Assembly (NCBI GenBank): GCA_026987085.1
Contig: JALSNH010000127.1
Coordinates: forward strand, 1 to 12,056
Length of the DNA: 12,056 nucleotides
From: Aquificota bacterium
Lineage (GTDB): Bacteria; Aquificota; Aquificia; Aquificales; QOAS01
Direction: 5' to 3'
In this document: one piece after another, positions 6,885 to 12,056 of the stretch
Layout of the letters: the number at the start of each line of letters is the position of its first letter
How positions within the stretch are numbered: the first letter of the stretch is position 1
Position numbers and translations under genes: made by a program
The notes under the pieces: model-generated
What the model was told of the DNA's origin: nothing
The model's database searches: none
What the model saw: the letters and a program-made list of their open reading frames with translations, nothing else

Positions 6885-8057
6885 ATGGCAAAGTTTGAAT
6901 ATGCAGGTCGTTTAAAACAACTTCCCCCTTACCTTTTTGCCGAACTGGATAGGCTCAAGGAAGAGAAAATTAAACAGGGAGTTGATGTAATAGACCTCGG
7001 AGTGGGAGACCCCGACCTCCCTACCCCCAAAGAGATTATTGAGGCGGGTCAAAAGGCTTGCGAAGACCCTGCAAACCACCGCTACCCCTCCTACAAAGGA
7101 TTGGCCGCCTTCAGACAGGCGGTAGCCGATTGGTATAAAGAAAGGTTCAATGTTGACCTAGACCCCGATAAGGAAGTTATTACCTTAATAGGTTCCAAAG
7201 AAGGTATAGCCCACTTTCCGCTGGCATTTGTCGATAGCTGCGATATAGTGATAGTTCCCGAACCGGCCTATCCCGTTTACAAAATAGGAACCATCTTTGC
7301 CGGAGGAATCCCCTACACCGTTCCCTTAAAGGAGGAAAATAACTTCCTAATAGACCTCGATAATATTCCCGAACAGATTGCAAAAAGGGCCAAGATCATT
7401 TGGGTAAACTATCCCAACAATCCCACCTCCGCAACAGCTACCCGCGAATTTTATGAAAAACTGATAGATTGGGCTAAAACCTACAATGTGATAGTAGCTT
7501 CCGACCTTGCCTATTCGGAAATCTATTACGATGAAAACGACAAACCCTTATCTATCCTCCAGATAGATGGAGCCAAAGAAGTGGCTATAGAGTTTCACTC
7601 CCTATCCAAAACCTACAATATGACCGGTTGGCGTATAGGAATGGCCGTAGGTAATGAAGAGCTTGTTCAAGGTTTGGGTAAGGTAAAAACCAATGTAGAT
7701 AGCGGCCAATTCAATGCCGTTCAAATAGCGGGTATTACTGCCCTTAAAAACTCCGAGAAATTCCGCAATCAAATTATTCCAATTTACGAAGAACGTAGAA
7801 GGGTTATGACCGAAGCGTTGGAAAAGATAGGCCTCAAGCCCTACAAATCGAACGCTACTTTCTACCTTTGGGTAAAAGTTCCCGAAGGCTTTACCTCCGC
7901 GGAATTTACAAAATTAATGCTCGATAAAGCAGGTATAGTTGTCACCCCCGGAAGCGGTTTTGGCGAAGCGGGAGAAGGATATTTCAGAATTTCCTTAACC
8001 GTTCCTACCGAAAGACTACTCGAAGCCGCCGATAGAATTAAAAACCTCGTTCTTTAA
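6885..8057 (+). CDS. dapL: LL-diaminopimelate aminotransferase (PLP, class I)
   Basis: Converts tetrahydrodipicolinate and glutamate directly to LL-diaminopimelate, bypassing the acylated intermediates, for lysine and peptidoglycan. The 390-aa protein is a fold-type I aminotransferase. Visible residues are YPSYKG (67-72), NYPNNPTS (175-182) with the PLP-contacting Asn, Asp207 and Tyr210 in SDLAY, the Schiff-base Lys242 in HSLSKTYNMTGWRIG (238-252), and the carboxylate-binding Arg368 in YFRIS. The N-terminal LGVGDPDLPTP block and the GSKEGIAHFP block (103-112) match what I recall of the DapL subgroup rather than AspC, but related aminotransferases of other specificity (aspartate, aromatic) are the main alternative. 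It is 12 bp downstream of folC and has no Shine-Dalgarno sequence. Confidence 0.88.
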   Translation: MAKFEYAGRLKQLPPYLFAELDRLKEEKIKQGVDVIDLGVGDPDLPTPKEIIEAGQKACEDPANHRYPSYKGLAAFRQAVADWYKERFNVDLDPDKEVITLIGSKEGIAHFPLAFVDSCDIVIVPEPAYPVYKIGTIFAGGIPYTVPLKEENNFLIDLDNIPEQIAKRAKIIWVNYPNNPTSATATREFYEKLIDWAKTYNVIVASDLAYSEIYYDENDKPLSILQIDGAKEVAIEFHSLSKTYNMTGWRIGMAVGNEELVQGLGKVKTNVDSGQFNAVQIAGITALKNSEKFRNQIIPIYEERRRVMTEALEKIGLKPYKSNATFYLWVKVPEGFTSAEFTKLMLDKAGIVVTPGSGFGEAGEGYFRISLTVPTERLLEAADRIKNLVL

Positions 8058-8071
8058 ACCTTCTTCCTTCT

Positions 8072-8100
8072 AAATTTTTCAAACCTTTGAAGCAAAATTT
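8072..8100. promoter_or_regulatory. Nested inverted repeats upstream of the hydrolase gene
   Basis: In the 49-bp gap after dapL, TTCAAA (8078-8083) and TTTGAA (8086-8091) form a palindrome around CC. AAATTTT (8072-8078) and AAAATTT (8094-8100) form an outer pair that shares one base with the inner one. The element ends 6 bp before the hydrolase ATG. It could be an operator, a weak hairpin, or chance in AT-rich DNA. No U-tract terminator or clear promoter is seen. Confidence 0.25.
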
Positions 8101-8106
8101 AAACAG

Positions 8107-8763
8107 ATGACAGATTTTAGGGTCTACCACCTTCACGGATTGGGGTCCAGTTGCAGCTCAACCAAGTCAACTATGGTCAAAGAGCTCACCGAAGAATTGG
8201 GAGGAGAATTTATCTGTTTTAACTTCAACTACCTAATGAAGGGCGACACACCACCGAAAGTTTTGAAATTTTTAAACCAAAAAGTGGAATGGGATAAACC
8301 CTTCATCCTTGTAGGGTCCTCTATGGGAGCCTACTCGTGGTTGGATTATTTAGTAAACAACAATGGGATTTTTAAAAATCCCAACTTTAAAAGGGCTATT
8401 TTGATAACACCTCCAACCACACTATTTGATAATTTGGAAAAATGGAATCCCCTTTTTGGTAAAGAAAAGATTTTTCTCCGCTATGGGGAAGATTACATAA
8501 AAAGATACCCCGAACTGGTTGAATTAATGCATTGGGACATCAAGTATGCAAATTTGAGACTTTTAACCCTTGCTGAAGATAAAGTCGTATCAATACTCGC
8601 CAAAAGAGATACGGTTGTGGATAACACCCCTATTTACAAACTGATAGAGGTTGCAAAGAAGGTTAATTACTACGAAATAGATGACGAGCACCCCCTTAGG
8701 AACAAATTGGAAGAACTAAAAAGCCTCCTAAAGGAACTAATTTCGGAAAGTTTGTCCCGTTGA
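8107..8763 (+). CDS. Small alpha/beta hydrolase, YqiA/UPF0227-like esterase
   Basis: A cytoplasmic serine hydrolase of 218 aa with no signal peptide. It has an N-terminal HLHGLGSS oxyanion segment (8-15), the nucleophile elbow GSSMG (70-74) with Ser72, the acid Asp168 in AKRDTVVD, and the base His195 in DDEHP, in the expected order for a full Ser-Asp-His triad. The lack of a long lid and the early HGxGSS match YqiA/YcfP-type small esterases. The substrate is unknown. It follows dapL by 49 bp and precedes UDG by 57 bp in the same direction. The context does not suggest a pathway. The start ATG puts three residues before the first beta strand, which fits the fold. There is no Shine-Dalgarno sequence. 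Confidence 0.78.
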   Translation: MTDFRVYHLHGLGSSCSSTKSTMVKELTEELGGEFICFNFNYLMKGDTPPKVLKFLNQKVEWDKPFILVGSSMGAYSWLDYLVNNNGIFKNPNFKRAILITPPTTLFDNLEKWNPLFGKEKIFLRYGEDYIKRYPELVELMHWDIKYANLRLLTLAEDKVVSILAKRDTVVDNTPIYKLIEVAKKVNYYEIDDEHPLRNKLEELKSLLKELISESLSR

Positions 8764-8820
8764 GGTTTTTCTTCTTACATTCCAATTTTTGGAAAAAGCT
8801 TAAATTAAGGTTAATCTTTA
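8764..8820 (+). promoter_or_regulatory. Gap before UDG with a small perfect hairpin
   Basis: TTCCAA (8780-8785) and TTGGAA (8789-8794) form a perfect 6-bp stem with a 3-nt loop. The same TTGGAA could act as a poor -35 box with TAATCT (8812-8817) 17 bp downstream as a poor -10 box. AAGG ten bases before the UDG ATG is a weak ribosome-binding site. A separate promoter for the UDG-YihY pair is possible but not convincing. Confidence 0.2.
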
Positions 8821-9558
8821 ATGGAAAAGAAGCTAAAAGCTACCTTAAAACTCCTGGGAGAACTAGGTTTTAACGAACTTTACTATTTTGGTAATACGGA
8901 TAACCGAGACCTACAAATGGAAAACAATAAAAAACACTCCATTCAGAAGGAATCTCCTCAAAATCTGCCTAAAGAGGAGAATCTGGTAGTTCTTCAACTT
9001 AAAAGGCTTTACGAGAAAAATAGGGACTGTTGTAGGTGCGATCTTTGTAAAAGTAGAACCCAAATAGTATTTTACGATGGAGACCCCCACAGTGGAGTTG
9101 TTTTTGTCGGTGAAGCCCCGGGAGAGGAGGAAGATAAACAGGGAAAACCTTTCGTCGGACGGGCTGGGCAATACCTAAACAAGGTTTTGGAAAAAATTGG
9201 ATGGAATAGAAAGGATATTTACATAACTAACGTTTGTAAATGCCGTCCTCCCGGTAATAGAAAACCCCTTCCCAAAGAGATGCAGACCTGCCTAAATGTT
9301 TTTTTAAAAAATGAGATAAAAATTGTTAAACCCAAAGTTATTTGTTGCTTAGGTGCAACTGCAGCGGAAGCCTTTCTCGGAAAGGCCGTAAGAATAACCA
9401 AAATGCGTGGAAAGTTTTATGTCAATCCGCTATTTCCCAATGTTAAACTCTTTTTAACTTACCATCCGGCTTACATACTAAGGAATATGAGGGAGGCAAA
9501 AACCTTTGAAGAGGATTTAAAAATTCTAAAGGAGTTCGTTGAAAAAGCATCGGAATAA
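8821..9558 (+). CDS. udg: Family 4 (4Fe-4S) uracil-DNA glycosylase
   Basis: Removes uracil from DNA after cytosine deamination, starting base-excision repair, a heavy burden at high temperature. The 245-aa protein has motif A GEAPGEEEDKQGKPFVGRAG (97-116), NVCKCRPPGNRKP (137-149), and the C-terminal motif HPAYILR (215-221). Four cysteines suit the 4Fe-4S cluster: Cys73 and Cys76 (CDLC), Cys141 (KCRPP) and Cys157 (TC, 16 residues later). This spacing matches family 4 enzymes such as that of Thermus. Residues 1-60 precede the catalytic core and include a polar, probably unstructured stretch at about 25-55. Such N-terminal additions occur in bacterial family 4 proteins often labelled 'phage-type DNA polymerase'. 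The downstream YihY gene starts within or just after its end. Confidence 0.94.
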   Translation: MEKKLKATLKLLGELGFNELYYFGNTDNRDLQMENNKKHSIQKESPQNLPKEENLVVLQLKRLYEKNRDCCRCDLCKSRTQIVFYDGDPHSGVVFVGEAPGEEEDKQGKPFVGRAGQYLNKVLEKIGWNRKDIYITNVCKCRPPGNRKPLPKEMQTCLNVFLKNEIKIVKPKVICCLGATAAEAFLGKAVRITKMRGKFYVNPLFPNVKLFLTYHPAYILRNMREAKTFEEDLKILKEFVEKASE

Positions 9559-9580
9559 TATTTATGCTTTTTTGACAAAA

Positions 9581-10384
9581 ATGAAAAAGTTGGCAAGGGA
9601 AACTGTAAAAACCTCCTATAAAGTTGTTGCCGATTTTTTTTCCAAAAGTTATTCCTATCATGCCTCCGCTATAACCTTTTCAGGATTTCTTGTTTCCAAC
9701 ACGGCGGTCATATTTTTGGGAACTATTCTTAAATATATTCCTCAAAAGCAAATTATAATTTCAAAAATTTACGAACTTTTCCCCAATATTTCCGAAAATA
9801 TTGTTAAATACTTCGTAACTTCCGTAGAAAACTTAACCTTAAAAGTTCAGTTAATAACACTATTTTTGATAATTTTTTTTATAGGCAATTTTTTGAGAAA
9901 TATAGAGCTAGCTTTCGCCTTTATAGCAGAAACAAAACCCAGAAAAATACCATTAATAAACTACTTTTTACCTTTTATTTTTGGAGTTCTTTTAGTTTTT
10001 TACGGTTCCATAGATGTCATTTTGGGCTTAATTCCAAAAATTTTGGAAAAATTTCATATTTACCATTCTTTTGTTTTAAAAGTTATTGCTACCTTCAAAA
10101 TGGTAATAAATTACCTTGCTTTTCCTTTAGGCTTAACTGTGATTTACTACTTTTTATCTCCTACAAAGGTGAAATTTCGAACATCTTTAGCCGTTTCTTT
10201 GGGTTTGGCCCTTTTACTAAATCCCTTAAAGAGTCTATTTACCTGGTACACAACCCACTATTTAATAAAAAATTTAGTAATTACTCCTTTTGCAGGAATT
10301 CTAGTATTCCTTGTTTGGTTCTATATTATGGCTATATTCCTCCTGCTTGGCTATAGATTTATTCTTTTCCTACAAAGGTTTTAA
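9581..10384 (+). CDS. YihY/BrkB-family multi-pass inner-membrane protein
   Basis: A membrane protein of 267 aa from the ATG at 9581. An upstream in-frame TTG at 9539 would give 281 aa and overlap UDG by 20 bases. It is notable for having GGAG four bases before it, the best-placed ribosome-binding site in the window. About six hydrophobic segments are visible, near residues 30-50, 89-108, 124-150, 164-193, 199-218 and 232-264 (ATG numbering). The short polar N-terminus is followed by SYHASAITFSGFL, comparable to the conserved AAALAF block of the YihY family, and the end FYIMAIFLLLGYRFIL matches its last segment. The family was once called RNase BN in error and its molecular function is unknown. 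The gene is markedly AT-rich compared with dapL, as hydrophobic genes often are. Its last codons form one arm of the inverted repeat shared with the convergent methyltransferase gene. Confidence 0.8.
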   Translation: MKKLARETVKTSYKVVADFFSKSYSYHASAITFSGFLVSNTAVIFLGTILKYIPQKQIIISKIYELFPNISENIVKYFVTSVENLTLKVQLITLFLIIFFIGNFLRNIELAFAFIAETKPRKIPLINYFLPFIFGVLLVFYGSIDVILGLIPKILEKFHIYHSFVLKVIATFKMVINYLAFPLGLTVIYYFLSPTKVKFRTSLAVSLGLALLLNPLKSLFTWYTTHYLIKNLVITPFAGILVFLVWFYIMAIFLLLGYRFILFLQRF

Positions 10385-10408
10385 AGGGAATTAGAAAAAC
10401 CTTTGTAG
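10370..10408. terminator. Perfect 13-bp inverted repeat between convergent genes, putative bidirectional terminator
   Basis: CTACAAAGGTTTT (10370-10382) and its exact reverse complement (10396-10408) flank a 13-nt loop. The arms lie in the last codons of the YihY gene and of the methyltransferase gene, whose stop codons are only 6 bp apart. The position suggests a shared terminator. The T-run after each arm is weak and the stem has only five G-C pairs, so intrinsic termination at high temperature is uncertain. Confidence 0.5.
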
Positions 10409-11353
10409 ATATTCTTTTACAACCTTTGCTATTAAAGTGGAAATGAGAGGTTGAACACTTTCCCCAACCTGGTTGTATTGTTCGTTAATACCTCCAACGA
10501 ATTCAAAATTGTCGGGGTATGTCATCAATCTTGCCTGTTCGCGAACGCTCAAAAGTCTCGGTTGGTATGGATGTAAAAAACGACCGCTTCCTTTTACGGT
10601 GGGAGAAATTTTATCGGGATGAAGTTTTGTATAGTCCTTAAAAGTTTGCCCTTTTTTACCAAAAAAGAGGGCAGCCTGTCCGAATTTTAGTTTTTCCCAC
10701 CTTTTTTTGAACTTTCTGGGAATATCAACCCACGAATGGTTCGGATAGTTATGAGGCCAATCCGGTTTTGGCAAATCTCCTATAGCTTCCCATACGGTGG
10801 TTTTTCTGGAAACTCTATATCTTTCCAATTCCTCTTTTAACGGAATGTTTGAGATAAAAACCCTCGTCCTTTCGGAGGGTGAACCGTAATTTTCCGACCT
10901 TATTACATTGAAATAAATCTCCTCATAACCGGCCCATTTGAATTCTTCCAAAAGGGCGTATTTAAGCTGACCTTCGGTTATCTGAATAACGTTTTCCATT
11001 ACAAAAATCTTTGGTTTAAAGTGGGCCAATAGACGAATATACTCAAGGGTTAGCCGTCCTCGAGGGTCTATATAGAGCCTGTCGGTTGGATAATCCATTC
11101 GATTAAGACTTACCGGAGTGTAGGCCTCGCAAGGAGGTCCGCCTATTATTACATCGGGAGTTTGATTTTTAAATTCCCTACCACTTAAGGTTCTTATATC
11201 GGTATTGTGAACCTTTAAAGGATTTATATTCAACCGGTAGGTTTCGGCGGCCGCCGGGTTTATCTCAACGGCGTCGGTTATTAAAAAACCTTCCTTTTTG
11301 AAACCGTATCCAAAACCACCGCCCCCTGCAAAGAGGTCTATTACCGTATACAT
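10391..11353 (-). CDS. DNA (cytosine-5) methyltransferase, apparently orphan
   Basis: Transfers methyl from S-adenosylmethionine to C5 of cytosine in a DNA target. The 320-aa protein has motif I DLFAGGGG (6-13), motif IV GGPPCEAYTP with nucleophile Cys75, motif VI MENV (119-122), motif VIII near SERTRVF (160-166), motif IX RLLSVREQARLMTYP (266-280) and motif X QVGESVQP (295-302). The target-recognition region between VIII and IX is short, at about 170-260, and starts with the common TVWEAIGDLP. Differences from the usual form are EAY instead of QGF after PPC, Ser instead of Gln in motif VIII, and Glu instead of Asn in motif X. No restriction endonuclease or Vsr gene adjoins it, so it may be regulatory, a remnant of a restriction system, or anti-restriction. 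The target sequence cannot be told. The start lies 33 bp from divergent ubiX. Confidence 0.92.
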   Translation of the reverse strand: MYTVIDLFAGGGGFGYGFKKEGFLITDAVEINPAAAETYRLNINPLKVHNTDIRTLSGREFKNQTPDVIIGGPPCEAYTPVSLNRMDYPTDRLYIDPRGRLTLEYIRLLAHFKPKIFVMENVIQITEGQLKYALLEEFKWAGYEEIYFNVIRSENYGSPSERTRVFISNIPLKEELERYRVSRKTTVWEAIGDLPKPDWPHNYPNHSWVDIPRKFKKRWEKLKFGQAALFFGKKGQTFKDYTKLHPDKISPTVKGSGRFLHPYQPRLLSVREQARLMTYPDNFEFVGGINEQYNQVGESVQPLISTLIAKVVKEYLQRFF

Positions 11354-11386
11354 TACTTTGGGTCTATTTTCTTAAAACTATAAGCT
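11354..11386. promoter_or_regulatory. 33-bp divergent promoter region (methyltransferase / ubiX)
   Basis: On the minus strand, TATAGT at 11377-11382 is a good -10 box for the methyltransferase and would leave a leader of about 17 nt. No matching -35 box is seen inside ubiX. On the plus strand, TATTTT at 11365-11370 could serve ubiX with a leader of about 10 nt. Neither gene has a Shine-Dalgarno sequence. Confidence 0.3.
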
Positions 11387-11968
11387 ATGGATAAAGGGCT
11401 TGTTTTAGGAATAACTGGTGCAAGCGGCTCAATATACGCCTTCCGATTTTTAGAACATGCTATAAGACTTAAACTTAAAGTGGAATGTATCGTTTCCGAA
11501 ACCGCAGAAAGGGTAATTTCCTACGAACTGGATAAACCTTTTGAGGAGTTTAAAAGTTATTTTTCCTCAAAGGGAGTTAGGTTCCATTCACCCGAAAACT
11601 TTTTTGCGCCGCTTGCAAGCGGTTCCTATTTAAAGGAAAAATTTAAGGGTGTTGTTATTCTTCCGTGTTCGGTGGGAACTCTGGGGGCGGTAGCAAATGG
11701 AATAGTCTCCAATTTAATACACCGTGTTTGTGATGTATCCATTAAGGAAAATATACCGCTTATTTTGGCTGTTCGTGAGATGCCCTTAAATGCTATCCAC
11801 TTGGAGAATATGTTAAAACTTCAAAAAATTGGTGTTAAAGCCTTTCCGATATCCCCAGGTTTTTACGGAAAACCCTCCACTATCGAAGATTTGGTCGACT
11901 TTGCGGTCGGGAAGATTTTGGACCTTTTGGAAGTGAACCATCAGATTTACAAAAGGTGGGGATTGTAG
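11387..11968 (+). CDS. ubiX: Flavin prenyltransferase UbiX
   Basis: Joins a dimethylallyl unit to reduced FMN, giving prenyl-FMN, the cofactor of UbiD-type decarboxylases. The 193-aa protein has the FMN-binding start GITGASGSIYA (8-18), Ser37 after the second strand, SGSY (78-81), the signature PCSVGTLGAVANG (93-105), RVCDVSIKE (113-121), the REMPL segment (130-134) and ISPGFYGKPSTIEDLVDF (155-172). All match UbiX, and the length is normal. No ubiD is in the window. It might lie elsewhere, and the partner reaction (quinone or other aromatic decarboxylation) cannot be inferred. The next gene, a quinone-oxidoreductase-like protein, starts 17 bp after its stop. The start ATG leaves three residues before the first strand. 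Confidence 0.95.
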   Translation: MDKGLVLGITGASGSIYAFRFLEHAIRLKLKVECIVSETAERVISYELDKPFEEFKSYFSSKGVRFHSPENFFAPLASGSYLKEKFKGVVILPCSVGTLGAVANGIVSNLIHRVCDVSIKENIPLILAVREMPLNAIHLENMLKLQKIGVKAFPISPGFYGKPSTIEDLVDFAVGKILDLLEVNHQIYKRWGL

Positions 11969-11985
11969 AAAGAATAAGGCTTACT

Positions 11986-12056
11986 ATGAAAGCCTTGTTG
12001 CTTACAAATTTCGGTGATAAGAATGTTTTTCGCTATGTGGAGGATTTTCCCAAACC
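11986..12056 (+). CDS. Medium-chain dehydrogenase/quinone oxidoreductase family protein, N-terminus only
   Basis: The frame from the ATG at 11986 stays open to the right edge and gives 23 complete codons beginning MKALLLTNFGDKNVFRY, with VEDFPKP at the end. This closely follows the usual start of medium-chain zinc or quinone-type reductases (MKAxxxTxFG, then PxP). AAGG six bases before the ATG is a fair ribosome-binding site. It starts 17 bp after ubiX and may be co-transcribed. The rest of the gene lies outside the window, so substrate and metal content are unknown. Confidence 0.6.
   Translation, partial: MKALLLTNFGDKNVFRYVEDFPK

Noticed and set aside
6885..8057. Aspartate aminotransferase (AspC) as the identity of the PLP enzyme
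   Set aside because: The YPSYKG, GSKEGIAHFP and HSLSKTYNMTGWRIG blocks fit the DapL subgroup better. AspC-like activity is kept only as an alternative in the annotation.
8780..8794. TTCCAA/TTGGAA hairpin as an intrinsic terminator after the hydrolase
   Set aside because: The stem is only 6 bp and AT-rich, and it is followed by an A-run rather than a T-run in the direction of transcription.
9564..9566. ATG at 9564 as the YihY start
   Set aside because: It is not in the YihY reading frame.
10391..11353. The methyltransferase as a Dnmt2-like tRNA methyltransferase
   Set aside because: The Cys-Phe-Thr motif of Dnmt2 is absent, and motifs IV, IX and X with TVWEAIGDLP follow the bacterial DNA enzyme pattern.

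Overview
The window looks like ordinary chromosome from a thermophilic, AT-rich bacterium, most likely a member of the Aquificota (Desulfurobacteriaceae or a relative). The reasons are Lys/Glu-rich proteins with few Gln, a prephenate dehydrogenase whose C-terminal half closely resembles what I recall of the Aquifex enzyme, an LL-diaminopimelate aminotransferase (DapL) route to lysine and peptidoglycan, a 4Fe-4S family-4 uracil-DNA glycosylase, and a CRISPR repeat ending in ATTGAAAC. The taxonomic placement is inference. No rRNA, tRNA, transposase or phage genes were seen.

Layout. Positions 1-205 are the leader-distal end of a CRISPR array. It has two good repeats, one internally deleted repeat and one 10-nt remnant. 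Positions 206-293 are AT-rich, with a tandem 10-bp repeat and a hairpin that runs into the end of the first gene. Positions 294-4728 are a leftward set of three genes with 35-bp gaps: a SLOG/LOG-like nucleotide-binding protein, the ssDNA exonuclease RecJ, and a Ski2/Hel308-like helicase. This set converges on the CRISPR array. Positions 4753-10384 are a rightward set: tyrA, folC, dapL, a small alpha/beta hydrolase, a family-4 UDG and a YihY-type membrane protein. Positions 10391-11353 hold a leftward, apparently orphan DNA cytosine-5 methyltransferase that converges on the YihY gene across a perfect 13-bp inverted repeat. Positions 11387-12056 are rightward: ubiX, then the first 71 bases of a medium-chain dehydrogenase/quinone oxidoreductase.

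How the genes fit together. Two themes are visible. The first is DNA processing: RecJ, the helicase, UDG, the m5C methyltransferase and the nearby CRISPR array. The second is primary metabolism: tyrosine, folate, DAP/lysine and prenyl-FMN. I see no cas genes and no clearly new multi-gene system. The points most worth a second look are the graded decay of the CRISPR trailer, the SLOG-RecJ-helicase set beside it, the inverted repeat that gives two convergent genes the same last four codons, the general lack of Shine-Dalgarno sequences together with divergent start codons only 24 and 33 bp apart, and an m5C methyltransferase in a presumed thermophile.
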